From the NCBI GenBank assembly GCA_900466875.1, contig UBNQ01000016.1:124001-188000 (forward strand): a DNA stretch of 64,000 bases, given 5' to 3'. A model generated the notes under the pieces. It was given only the letters and a program-made list of their open reading frames with translations, was not told the DNA's origin and did no database searches. This stretch comes from Hyphomicrobiales bacterium. GTDB taxonomy: Bacteria; Pseudomonadota; Alphaproteobacteria; Rhizobiales; Rhizobiaceae. Positions 55,128-63,563 of this stretch are shown in pieces; position 1 is the stretch's first letter, and every line of letters begins with the position of its first letter. Both the position numbers and the translations under genes were made by a program.

Positions 55128-55793
55128 ATGATCAAGGATTCGCCGGTGCAAGAGAAATCGTCATCACAACCGCTCATCCGCATAGTCGATGACGACAATT
55201 CAGTGCGCGTGGCGCTTCTCGATCTCTTCAAGTCGATCGATCTGGAAGCTATAGCCTACGACTCGCCGAAAGCTTTGCTGGAAGCCGACAATCTCGATAC
55301 GCCCGGATGCATCGTTCTCGACGTGCGGTTTTCCGGGGCGAGCGGCCTGGATTTTCAGTCCGACCTACAGAAAGCGGGCAATCGGATGCCCATTATCGTC
55401 GTGACCGGACACGGGGACATTCCGATGTCCGTGAGGGCGATGAAGGCCGGAGCCATGGATTTTCTGACCAAGCCATTCAGGGAACAGGACTTGATCGACG
55501 CCGTAACCGGCGCGATCAAGCGAGACGAAGTTATCAGGTCGCAATCCCAGAGTCGTTCGAACGTCGAGAAACTCAGGGAAACCCTGACCCCGAGAGAGGT
55601 CGAGGTCATGCACGCCGTGGTGAACGGCTACATGAACAAGCAGATCGCCGGACAGCTCGGGATAAGCATGGTCACGGTAAAGCTTCATCGATCGAACGTA
55701 ATGAAGAAGATGCGGGCCAAGTCCGTGGCGGATCTGGTCAAGAAGGCCGAACTGCTCGCGCAGGAGCAGTCCATCGCCCAAGGGGACGGTTAG
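55128..55793 (+). CDS. FixJ-family response regulator
   Basis: 221 residues. Receiver with RIVDDDNSVR, phospho-Asp in IVLDVRFSG, VVTGHGDIPMSVRAMKAGAMDFLTKPF in the expected FixJ form (quoted parts: VVTGHGDIPM and DFLTKPFRE), a short linker, and a LuxR-type HTH (LTPREVEVMHAVVNG, ITMVTVKLHR-like IS-MVTVKLHRSNVMKKM). GGAG precedes ATG 55128; longer frames are not conserved. Its stop overlaps the stop of the convergent copy 3 regulator. Confidence 0.92.
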   Translation: MIKDSPVQEKSSSQPLIRIVDDDNSVRVALLDLFKSIDLEAIAYDSPKALLEADNLDTPGCIVLDVRFSGASGLDFQSDLQKAGNRMPIIVVTGHGDIPMSVRAMKAGAMDFLTKPFREQDLIDAVTGAIKRDEVIRSQSQSRSNVEKLRETLTPREVEVMHAVVNGYMNKQIAGQLGISMVTVKLHRSNVMKKMRAKSVADLVKKAELLAQEQSIAQGDG

Positions 55794-57280
55794 GCCGCCC
55801 TGCCTTCGGTCGCAAGTGGCCGAAGGTGCGCGCGAGAGAGCGTCATTGGAAACTGGTGGCGTTGATTTTCGAAGTCTGGCGTGGCGAGCCCGATATCCGG
55901 TAACGTCGGTGAATTGCCTACCGCGTCGCCGGCCCGTTTTTCCAGGGCGTACTCTCTTATAAGCTTGGGCAGCGCGTAGGTGCCGCCGCGCTGTTGCCCC
56001 GCGATCAGGGATTTGACGACAAGGCCGTCAAACGCTTCCTCGAAGTCCGATCGCGCGAACCCATAGCCGCAACGTTCGCGTGCGATATCCTTGGTGAAGT
56101 CCGCGTCGAACACCGAAAGCACACCGAGCAGCGACTTCATGTTGCTGTCAAGCAGGTCGTAGCTCCAGTCGATATTGGCACGCAATGTTTGCTGACGCGG
56201 ATGCGAAGTCCGGTTGCCGCGGCGCAGTGTCCGTAGAGGACGATCAAGAGATATTATAAGGTTCTCCAGCCCGAGGTCTGCAACGCGAGACGCCGCCAGT
56301 TCGATTGCCAGGGGATTGCCATCCGTCTTTCGGACGACTTCGGCCGCGAGCTCAATACCTCTCGGACCTTCGATGGCGTATTCCTCCGCGACCATGGATA
56401 CCCTCTCCGCGAATAGTTCGACGGCGCTGAAGGCGGCCACATCGTCGATGCGTTGCTTGGCTGACGGGACGGCAAGGCCGGGGAGATGGAGCACGTTCTC
56501 GCCGATGATCCCGAGAGGTTCGCGGCTCGTCGCTAGAATGGTGAGGTCGGGGTGTCTGTCAGCAACGTACTCGGCAACCAGAGCAACCCGATCGATAGAC
56601 CATTCGCAGCCATCGAGAACCAATAGGGCGGATCTCCCGATGAAGCTCTCCGCTGCCATCCGGAGCAGCGTATCCGACGCCATACTGCCCGTCTTGAGCA
56701 CTTCGGCGATCGGGGTGGACGCGCTCGCCGCATGGTCCGCCATGTCCACGAACTGGACGGAATCATAGGCGTCCCGCAGGAGGCGGGCCATTTGGAGTGC
56801 CACCACGGTCTTGCCGATGCCTCCGGGTCCCACGATAGTTGTGATGCCCGCACCGATCTCGTCCGCCCATTTCGAGATCAGCGGCTCGCGTCCGACGAGG
56901 CGCGCGCAGGTGTTCGGGAGGCTCTCTGCCCGAGACGCCCGTAGCGTGGCTCCGGCGCTCCGGTGGTCGTCCACCTTAGTGACTGAGGCGGTGAAAGTGT
57001 ATCCGCGCCCGGCGACATTCTCGACCATGCTGTAGGGATTGCCGCCATCGAGCGCCTTGCGAAGGGACACGATGTTCACCCGCAGGGAACTCTCCTCCAC
57101 ATGTGTGTCTGGCCAGGCCACCTCCATCAATTCCGCCTTCGACAGGATTTCGCCCTGCCTTGACGCCAAAGCGACCAATAGATCGAAGGCGCGGGAGCCG
57201 ATGCGGACGTCGCAACCGGACCGTTTGAGGCTTCGGGCCGGGATATCCATTTCGAAATCGTCAAACCGCAGTATCGTCAT
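55790..57280 (-). CDS. Winged-helix DNA-binding regulator with NB-ARC/STAND-type ATPase (copy 3, short)
   Basis: 496 residues from ATG 57280 (AGGTGG upstream). The winged helix (FDDFEMDIPARSL, RVNIVSLRKALDG, VENVAGRGYTF) and ATPase (GPGGIGKTVVALQMA, ALLVLDGCEWSI, ATSREPLG, RRGNRTSHPRQQTLRANIDWSY) match copies 1 and 2, but the protein ends soon after the LPKLIREYALEKRA segment and lacks the 400-residue TPR-like half. It could therefore lack the sensor part and act differently, or be a truncated copy. An upstream extension to 57775 is not conserved. Confidence 0.87.
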   Translation of the reverse strand: MTILRFDDFEMDIPARSLKRSGCDVRIGSRAFDLLVALASRQGEILSKAELMEVAWPDTHVEESSLRVNIVSLRKALDGGNPYSMVENVAGRGYTFTASVTKVDDHRSAGATLRASRAESLPNTCARLVGREPLISKWADEIGAGITTIVGPGGIGKTVVALQMARLLRDAYDSVQFVDMADHAASASTPIAEVLKTGSMASDTLLRMAAESFIGRSALLVLDGCEWSIDRVALVAEYVADRHPDLTILATSREPLGIIGENVLHLPGLAVPSAKQRIDDVAAFSAVELFAERVSMVAEEYAIEGPRGIELAAEVVRKTDGNPLAIELAASRVADLGLENLIISLDRPLRTLRRGNRTSHPRQQTLRANIDWSYDLLDSNMKSLLGVLSVFDADFTKDIARERCGYGFARSDFEEAFDGLVVKSLIAGQQRGGTYALPKLIREYALEKRAGDAVGNSPTLPDIGLATPDFENQRHQFPMTLSRAHLRPLATEGRAA

Positions 57281-57548
57281 CGTCCACCTGCGCTCGCATT
57301 GGGATCGGTCCGGGCAATAACTGCGTGGCGATCCAAGGTAAAAACCAGAGACAGCGCCTCGTAGGCTAGCCCCATGCAATCGATATACGACCGGTGGCTG
57401 GGAACAATTGTACTGTGGGCTGGCCCGACCTATCCCTAAAGACAGGTTACGATGCGCAGGGAAGCCTGCGAACGGCAGCGTGAGCCCAGACGTCAGACCA
57501 CGCGTCGGAGGGGTCACCCAAGGACATTTCGCATAATGTGCGTGGATA

Positions 57549-57833
57549 TCAGGGGCGAGGGAGAGGGGAGAGGCCGTCCAAGTGGACTTGTTGCGCATAG
57601 TCCCAGAAGCCTTCGCAAAGGAAATCGGTTGTTGAAAGGCCGACCTTCTGGCTGTCGGGCTCACATGCGGTGGAGAGAGTTTTCGAGTCGAGCTTGCAGC
57701 CCTTGGCGGCAAGCTGGAGGGCGACGCTTTCCAGCAGGCGAGCGAAGGACTGTTGATCCATACCGTCTGCGGCATTGACGAGGGCTATCATGCTGTCGGC
57801 GATCGCCTCGTGCATTGTCAGGTCTTTGCTCAT
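57549..57833 (-). CDS. Small acidic hypothetical protein
   Basis: 94 residues from ATG 57833 with a CGGAG site. The first 40 residues form a helical stretch (MHEAIADSMIALVNAADG, FARLLESVALQLAAKG), then a less ordered part. Not recognised. It lies 150 bases downstream of the alcohol dehydrogenase on the same strand. A longer start at 57875 is possible. Confidence 0.55.
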   Translation of the reverse strand: MSKDLTMHEAIADSMIALVNAADGMDQQSFARLLESVALQLAAKGCKLDSKTLSTACEPDSQKVGLSTTDFLCEGFWDYAQQVHLDGLSPLPRP

Positions 57834-57986
57834 GTCGGCTCCGGTTCTGGATAGACGCTGCGGGACGACCGACACAGCAAGGCGTCGGCACCTCGGACAT
57901 CTCGCGCCTACGATCTCGCCTCGCGAGAGTAGGCTTGAAGATGCCCACCCCGGGGAGAGAACCGGGATGGGCGCGTCCTGGCGGGC

Positions 57987-59012
57987 TCAGGAGCCCATTG
58001 TCAGGACGACGCGGAAGCGGGGCTTGCCGTGCATCATCTTGTCGTAGGCCTCGACTGCCCGCTCCAGCGGAAATTCTTCGATCATCGCTGAGATGCCGAA
58101 AAGTGAACTGAAGCGAAGCGTCGTGTCGCCGGCCGCCGGATCTCCGGTGAGCGCGCCCTCGACCGAACGCTCCTTGAGGAAGAGGTCGCCGGACGCGAGT
58201 TCGATCGGCTCGGCTGTCGCTCCGATGACGATCGTCTTACCGCGGGCTTTGAGGCCTTTGACCGAATCCGCGACACCCATGCCGCCGGAAGCAGTCGCGA
58301 GCACGAGGTCTGCGCCGCCAAGCCGCTGGAGCGCGTCGGCCACTGTCTCCGTGGAGCTGTCGATGTAGTGATGAGCGCCAAGCTTGGTCGCCAGTTCACC
58401 CACGGCCGGGCCGCGCCCGATCGCTACAACCTCGAACCCCATGCCGCGGGCATACTGAACGGCTAGGTGGCCAAGCCCACCAATGCCGATGACAGCGACA
58501 ACGTCACCAGCCTTTGCGCCTGAATTCCTCAGCGCGCTGAAGGTCGTCAATCCGGCGCACAATAGCGGAGCGGCCTCGACGTTAGTGAGATCGTCGGGAA
58601 CGGACATCAGTCCCGAGGCCTTGGCAACCATCCATTCGGCATAGCCGCCGTCGTGGTGGACACCCGTGAACTCTTGGTTCTTGCAGTTCACGAGGTGGCC
58701 GGAACGGCACTCTGAACAATGTCCGCAACTGCCAGCCAAAAAACCTACCCCGACTCTCTGACCGATGCTCCACCCCTCGACCCCTTCACCGAGGCTATCG
58801 ATGGTTCCGACGACCTCGTGCCCCGGTACTCGCGGCCAATTGATCGGGAAAACGCCCTCGACGGTCGCGGCATCCGAATGGCAGACTCCACAAGCCTCGA
58901 TCTTAATGCGGACATAACCGGGACCGGGTGTCTGCATTTGCTTCCTGGTAAATTCAAGCTTGCCAGGCGAGACAGCCTGGACGGCTAGATAGGTGTCAGT
59001 CGTGTCGGTCAT
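57987..59012 (-). CDS. Zinc-dependent alcohol dehydrogenase (MDR family, AdhP-like)
   Basis: 341 residues. Catalytic zinc: CGVCHSD and GHEVVG with a later Cys. Structural zinc: CGHCSECRSGHLVNC, four cysteines. NAD(P) motif GIGGLGHLAVQYARGMG. It oxidises alcohols or reduces aldehydes; with the nearby reductases it fits aldehyde detoxification. GGAGAG lies five bases before ATG 59012; GTG 59024 is an alternative. A CAATCTTACAAT element lies 64 bases upstream. Confidence 0.94.
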   Translation of the reverse strand: MTDTTDTYLAVQAVSPGKLEFTRKQMQTPGPGYVRIKIEACGVCHSDAATVEGVFPINWPRVPGHEVVGTIDSLGEGVEGWSIGQRVGVGFLAGSCGHCSECRSGHLVNCKNQEFTGVHHDGGYAEWMVAKASGLMSVPDDLTNVEAAPLLCAGLTTFSALRNSGAKAGDVVAVIGIGGLGHLAVQYARGMGFEVVAIGRGPAVGELATKLGAHHYIDSSTETVADALQRLGGADLVLATASGGMGVADSVKGLKARGKTIVIGATAEPIELASGDLFLKERSVEGALTGDPAAGDTTLRFSSLFGISAMIEEFPLERAVEAYDKMMHGKPRFRVVLTMGS

Positions 59013-59075
59013 CGCGCTCTCCACGGCAATCGGGCGTTATGCTCTTCGCCTTCTCGCAGGGATCCCGTGGTGGTT

Positions 59076-59087
59076 ATTGTAAGATTG
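59076..59087 (-). promoter_or_regulatory. CAATCTTACAAT element ahead of the alcohol dehydrogenase
   Basis: Identical 12 bases to the element at 22289, at a similar distance from its gene. Confidence 0.5.
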
Positions 59088-59115
59088 CTTCCCCCCGACG
59101 AAAGGCGAATGCCGA

Positions 59116-59152
59116 ATTGCCGTCTCAGCCTTAGTTCGGCCGAGACGGCAAT
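59116..59152 (-). terminator. Hairpin after the LolA-like gene
   Basis: Eleven-base arms ATTGCCGTCTC and GAGACGGCAAT with a further inner GCC/GGC pair, just past the stop at 59159. No long T-run. Confidence 0.6.
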
Positions 59153-59158
59153 ATGACT

Positions 59159-59878
59159 TCAAGTCAGCACGATATCCGACAGATCTATCGAGACGACGAG
59201 AGGCTCTGCCATGGCCTGACCATCTGGCTGCCTCGGGTAAATGCGACGTTGAGTCGGAATCTTGATGCCCTGGATGTCTTTGTAACCGTCGATGTAGTGT
59301 GCGCCCGGCGTGCCGCCGGCGATTTCGACATCATAGTCGTGGCGCTTGAGCAGACCCGCATCGTCGAAATAAATCGTCTGTACCGCGCTGTGGCTGACGA
59401 TATCGGCCGGGAAAGTAATCTTGAGCCTGTGCCAGGTTTCGCCTTTCTCCTGCCAATCCGGCAGTTCCTCCGTAACAACGCCCTGCTCAGCGAGCAAAAA
59501 CGGCATGTTCAGGTATGTCCACATGGCGCAGCCAGCGAAGTAGGCTAACTGAAGCTCGCTCCACGGCGTCTCGAGTGTATGGCCGGCGAATGACGAACGT
59601 GGGTCGCGCAGCTCGTCGAGAACCTTCCCCTGGGCGTTGCTCAGCGCGACCCTGCCTGGTTCGAAGCTCGAGACCTTTGCGTCTGCGCCGAAGGGCGAGT
59701 GCGAGGCCCACTCCCTCACGAGATCGACAGTGACGCTGGTTTCTGCAAGCGCCGTGGGTTGTCCTTTGAGGATCCACAAAGCTCCGCCTTGGCTGAGCCG
59801 TGCCTTGAGCAGGGAGAATTTTTTCCATCCTTCGAGGCCGCCATGGGCGTCGATGATCTTGCTGACGAGCGCGTTCAT
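59159..59878 (-). CDS. Orphan protein, paralogue of 21499-22218
   Basis: 239 residues, the same length as its relative at 21.5 kb and sharing its blocks: IIDAHGGLEGWKKFS, LSQGGALWILKG, EPGRV, DPRSSFAGHTLETPWS, AYFAGCAMWTYL, KRHDYDVEI, RIYPRQPDG and VSIDLSD. A LolA-like fold is suspected; no signal peptide. AAGGATC precedes the ATG. It starts 25 bases after an alpha/beta-hydrolase gene, with which it is probably cotranscribed. Confidence 0.75.
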   Translation of the reverse strand: MNALVSKIIDAHGGLEGWKKFSLLKARLSQGGALWILKGQPTALAETSVTVDLVREWASHSPFGADAKVSSFEPGRVALSNAQGKVLDELRDPRSSFAGHTLETPWSELQLAYFAGCAMWTYLNMPFLLAEQGVVTEELPDWQEKGETWHRLKITFPADIVSHSAVQTIYFDDAGLLKRHDYDVEIAGGTPGAHYIDGYKDIQGIKIPTQRRIYPRQPDGQAMAEPLVVSIDLSDIVLT

Positions 59879-59902
59879 TTCATGATCCTTGAGTTGAGGG
59901 AT

Positions 59903-60733
59903 TTAGAGTTCCAGAAAGATCGTCACGTGAGAAACGAATGTCTCAGGCTGCTGGAAAAGGGCCCCGTGACCAGAGTCCGGGTATATGATAAGCGTGGCGT
60001 CCGGCATGTTCTTGAACATCGTGTAGGCGTTCCCCGAGGGGAACATCGTGTCGTCGCTGCCATGCACGATGAGCGTGGGCGTTTTGATCGATCTCAACGA
60101 TTGGTGGTCAGGGTCGAGGCGAGCGCACCAATCGATGATCGACTTGGCCTGCGGATCGCTGACGGTATCGCCCTTGTCGGGGGCCCGGTCGTGGGAGCGA
60201 ACCAGCGTCCGCTCGATAAACGTTTTGCCGAGTGCCTGGCTCTTCGCGGAAGGTGTGAAGAACAGCGGGAGGCGAACATCGGCGGCCTTCTTCGCAAACG
60301 CCTCCTCGACGACCTTGAGGAGGTGTTCCTCGCCGCCGGCGGGTGCACTTCCTGCGACGACCATCCGCCCGATAGCCACATGCTTGCGCGCCGCCATCAC
60401 CTGCGCGAGGAAACCTCCGAGCGAGAATCCGAGGAGATCGACTTCGCCCAGACCCAGGGCCGATATGAAGCCCTCGGCGTAATCCGCCATTCCTTCGACT
60501 GTCTCTGGCGTCGTACCGTTGGAGAGACCGACGCCTGCGTTGTCGAAAACAAAGACCTCCGAGACTTCGGCAAGCGCATTCACAACGGCCGGATCCCATG
60601 CGTCCATCGTTCCGGTAAAGTGCTGCATTAGCACCAACTTTCGCGCGAACCGATGCCCGATCCGGCGATAGGCGAGCTTTGCTCCTCGCACATCCACATA
60701 TTCTGTTACTGCGGTCTCAAGGGTGGTGGTCAT
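59903..60733 (-). CDS. Alpha/beta hydrolase (esterase or haloperoxidase-like)
   Basis: 276 residues. An intact triad is visible: nucleophile in LLGFSLGGF (Ser about 98), Asp in HGSDDTMFP, and His in DSGHGALFQ. LVLMQHFTGTMDAWDP forms the oxyanion loop, and VFDNAGVGLSNG is typical of this branch. Substrate unknown. GAGG precedes ATG 60733. It leads a two-gene unit with the LolA-like protein. Confidence 0.92.
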   Translation of the reverse strand: MTTTLETAVTEYVDVRGAKLAYRRIGHRFARKLVLMQHFTGTMDAWDPAVVNALAEVSEVFVFDNAGVGLSNGTTPETVEGMADYAEGFISALGLGEVDLLGFSLGGFLAQVMAARKHVAIGRMVVAGSAPAGGEEHLLKVVEEAFAKKAADVRLPLFFTPSAKSQALGKTFIERTLVRSHDRAPDKGDTVSDPQAKSIIDWCARLDPDHQSLRSIKTPTLIVHGSDDTMFPSGNAYTMFKNMPDATLIIYPDSGHGALFQQPETFVSHVTIFLEL

Positions 60734-60873
60734 GACAAAACCTCGGTAGATTTCAAGTTCCATGGTCGCAAAGCCTAGACCGCGCCAAGACGGCTGAGCC
60801 GAGATGCGGTGAGACGGTTTTCCGATCTTGCATTTCAGTTGAAGGGGAGGGCGTCCTCTAGGAAAGGCACCTG

Positions 60874-61896
60874 CTACTTTTCCGTGATCGGCTTACCGTA
60901 CATCCTGCCGGAAACCAGAAGCCAAGCCGTCATCACGGTCAGTCCGAGCACGAACAAGTTCGCCAGGAAAAAGGTAATGGGTGCGACTAGGGAAATCGCC
61001 GCGTTGTCTCCACGCCCAAGAAGGCGCACGGGAGCGGTCGCAAGGGAAGTCGCACCGAAGCTGAATGCCCAAAACCCCATCACCGCCCCGGCTTCACGGA
61101 GCCATTGGGAAAGACGGAGAAGCACGACGAGCTGAAGTATTCCGTAACCGATCAAGGCGTGCACGAATATGTCGGGAGTGCCTCCACTCACGGAGATATA
61201 GGCGACCGCTCCGACCGGAGCTGGTGCGAGCTGCACGCCGAGCGTCGGGCGAAGCGAGGGTGGCGTCATAGGCCCTGTGATCAGGCGATGGAGAAGAATG
61301 GACTCGATCGCAAGCCATGAGAAAACTCCGGCTCCGAATGCTAGCTGTCCCCAGTCCTGAAACCCGAGAGACGAAGCTACTATCGCGGTCACGAAGCTTC
61401 CAGCCACCGTCGGCAGATAAAGCACCGCGGTGGTGGTTGCGTGGTCCCGCTCACCGTGCCAGAGACCACCCGTGCGCCAGACAGCAAAGATGCTAGTGAA
61501 AGCGAAACCTGTTCCGAAGAGCGTCAGGCCGGCGGCGTAGGAATAGGGTTCGACAGCACCCGCGACTAGCATAGTGGCCACACCGATCAGGCCGACAAAG
61601 CAACATTGAACCGGATGATTTATCTCGGCAACTAGCTTGTCCAAGGCGAACACTGCCTTGGCTGCAAACAGCAGAACCAAGATGGCCCAGACTGCTGCGG
61701 CTACAGCCAGGATCCACTCCGAAACTCCGCTGCCAATATGCCAAGTCTGTTCGGCTGCGCGCCATGCGTTCCCCAGTCCCGCCAGCCCCAGAACCATACC
61801 GAAATAAGATGCCGGAGTTTTGGTCGCTAAGCGTTCGATCCCGCTCGTGCGAAGCTTTTGTGGCTTGGGCTGGAAACCCGTTGTGTCGATTGCCAT
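60874..61896 (-). CDS. TehA/SLAC1-family (TDT) anion channel or transporter
   Basis: 340 residues with about ten hydrophobic segments. PASYFGMVLGLAGLGNAWR near residue 30 and the NHPVQCCFVGLIGVATM segment are TehA/TDT hallmarks, as is the later MGFWAFSFGATSLA. TehA proteins carry C4-dicarboxylates or small anions and are named for tellurite resistance; the role here is open. AGGTG precedes the ATG. It lies 73 bases after the aldo-keto reductase on the same strand. Confidence 0.9.
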   Translation of the reverse strand: MAIDTTGFQPKPQKLRTSGIERLATKTPASYFGMVLGLAGLGNAWRAAEQTWHIGSGVSEWILAVAAAVWAILVLLFAAKAVFALDKLVAEINHPVQCCFVGLIGVATMLVAGAVEPYSYAAGLTLFGTGFAFTSIFAVWRTGGLWHGERDHATTTAVLYLPTVAGSFVTAIVASSLGFQDWGQLAFGAGVFSWLAIESILLHRLITGPMTPPSLRPTLGVQLAPAPVGAVAYISVSGGTPDIFVHALIGYGILQLVVLLRLSQWLREAGAVMGFWAFSFGATSLATAPVRLLGRGDNAAISLVAPITFFLANLFVLGLTVMTAWLLVSGRMYGKPITEK

Positions 61897-61968
61897 TTCA
61901 CACCTATCGAGGACTTTGGAAGGTGCCGCTGACTTCTCTGCAGCGGCGACCGGTCGAACGCGACATGA

Positions 61969-62832
61969 TCAGCGTACGCTTTTCTCTAGTTCCAGGAATT
62001 CGTCGTCGGAAAGCTGGATACGCGCGGCCGCGACGTTCTGCTCCAAATGGCTGACCTTCGAAGTGCCGGGAATGGGCAGCATGACCGGGCTCCGCTTGAG
62101 CATCCACGCGAGTGCTATCTGCCCAGCTGTTGCTGCGTGGCGTTTGGCGAGTGAGTCGAGAACGCCTCCGGGACGAGCGAGGTCACCAGCTGCGAGTGGG
62201 AACCAGGGGATAAAACCGATACCATTGTGCTCGCAATAATCGAGAATGTCCTCACTTCCACGATCTACGAGATTGTATCGGTTCTGGACGGTCGCAATCT
62301 TAAAGTAGCGGGAGGCAGCCTCGATTTCTTCAATGGAAACTTCGCTCAATCCGGCATTTGCAATCACTCCCTCATCGAGCAGTTGACGGATAGCAGCGAA
62401 TTGTTCTTCCATGGGTACGCGCGGGTCGATCCTGTGCAACTGCCAAAGACCGATCTGTTTTACGCCCAGCTTCCTGAGGCTGCCCTTGGCGCGCTCGATC
62501 AGGTATTCAGGTCGCCCATCTGGTGTCCATTGGTCTGGACCAGGGCGGCGCAGTCCGGCTTTGGTGGCGACGAGGATGTCGGTGCGACCCGTCAGAGCTT
62601 CCCCGATCAGTTCCTCAGCCACATCGGGGCCGTAGGAGTCTGCGGTATCGATGAAGTTCACGCCCAGTTCGGTAGCTCGGCGTACGGTGGCGATCGCTTC
62701 GTTGCGGTCCGTCGGGGGGCCCCAGATGCCACGACCCGTGAGACGCATCGAGCCAAATCCCAGCCGATTTATCTGGAATTCGCCGATTTTGAAGATTCCG
62801 GAGAGGTTTCCGCTCGTCTTGGTGTTATCCAT
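61969..62832 (-). CDS. Aldo/keto reductase
   Basis: 287 residues with AKR barrel motifs: [11 protein letters not shown], the catalytic Asp-Tyr in [11 protein letters not shown], Lys in ILVATKAGL, His in WQLHRID, and the C-terminal [19 protein letters not shown]-binding segment. It reduces aldehydes or ketones. AGGGAGCGAG precedes ATG 62832; the longer frame to 62967 is not conserved and overlaps the promoter element. Confidence 0.94.
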   Translation of the reverse strand: MDNTKTSGNLSGIFKIGEFQINRLGFGSMRLTGRGIWGPPTDRNEAIATVRRATELGVNFIDTADSYGPDVAEELIGEALTGRTDILVATKAGLRRPGPDQWTPDGRPEYLIERAKGSLRKLGVKQIGLWQLHRIDPRVPMEEQFAAIRQLLDEGVIANAGLSEVSIEEIEAASRYFKIATVQNRYNLVDRGSEDILDYCEHNGIGFIPWFPLAAGDLARPGGVLDSLAKRHAATAGQIALAWMLKRSPVMLPIPGTSKVSHLEQNVAAARIQLSDDEFLELEKSVR

Positions 62833-62935
62833 CTTCTCGCTCCCTTTCGACCGTCGTTTTGGCGCACGTCGCCGGCTATCGGCCGCTTGGCCAGGTATCG
62901 TGTGGGAGGAAATTACGACGGCGATACATCTCTTT

Positions 62936-62952
62936 ATTGTATCATCGTGCAC
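62936..62952 (-). promoter_or_regulatory. GTGCACGATGATACAAT element ahead of the aldo-keto reductase
   Basis: About 104 bases upstream. It combines a GTGCA start, as in the 11183-type sites, with a TACAAT end, suggesting that the two patterns are forms of one element. Confidence 0.48.
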
Positions 62953-63131
62953 GGGAGCGCTCGGCACGCGGCTATACCTAGAGCTAGGTGGACGGGAGTT
63001 CGGCCTCTGATAATGTCACACGCATGTTCGCGGTCCGCGAGCTGGATGCCCAGGATCCGGATTTCGGAATTGGATCCGTGCGTTCGTCTATAAAGTCGTT
63101 AGCCGCGTTGGAATATTAAGTCCGGAATGCT

Positions 63132-63563
63132 TTGCATCGTACCCAATACTGCAAAGTCATCGCGGAAGTTCCAAAGAGGCCATCGGAGCCAAGTGAATTG
63201 CTGACGATCGCAATAGTTGAGGACGATGACGGGGTAAGGCTCGCATATGCGGACCTGATGTCGTCGTACGGATACGAAGTGAAATCATTCGGATCAGCCG
63301 AAGATTTCATTTCCTCGAGCTGTCACGACGAAGTCGAGTGTCTGATCCTGGATCAGCGGCTGCCGGGAATGAGCGGTTTGGAGCTCCAGGCTCAATTGCA
63401 GCGACGGAGCAGCACACTCCCAATTGTTTTTGTCACCTCGCACGATGACGATGTTACGAGGATGAAAGCACTCGAGAATGGCGCGGTTCATTTTCTAAAC
63501 AAGCCGATCGATGCCGACGAACTGGTAAGATGCGTCGCTGACGCTCACGGTCGGAACCGCTAA
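63132..63563 (+). CDS. Single-domain response regulator (orphan receiver, copy 2)
   Basis: Up to 143 residues; the receiver begins at LTIAIVEDDDGVR. Phospho-Asp in LILDQRLPG, Ser in VFVTSHDD, Lys in FLNKPIDADE. No output domain. The start is uncertain: TTG 63132, or TTG 63198 with a GGAG site, the latter fitting the domain better. It is close in sequence to the receiver at 29088. No kinase is adjacent. Confidence 0.85.
   Translation: MHRTQYCKVIAEVPKRPSEPSELLTIAIVEDDDGVRLAYADLMSSYGYEVKSFGSAEDFISSSCHDEVECLILDQRLPGMSGLELQAQLQRRSSTLPIVFVTSHDDDVTRMKALENGAVHFLNKPIDADELVRCVADAHGRNR

Noticed and set aside
59699..60631. Plus-strand frame of 310 codons opposite the alpha/beta hydrolase
   Set aside because: Intact hydrolase triad on the other strand and no motif in this frame.
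62227..63093. Plus-strand frame opposite the aldo-keto reductase
   Set aside because: Shadow of a clear AKR gene; no ribosome site or domain.
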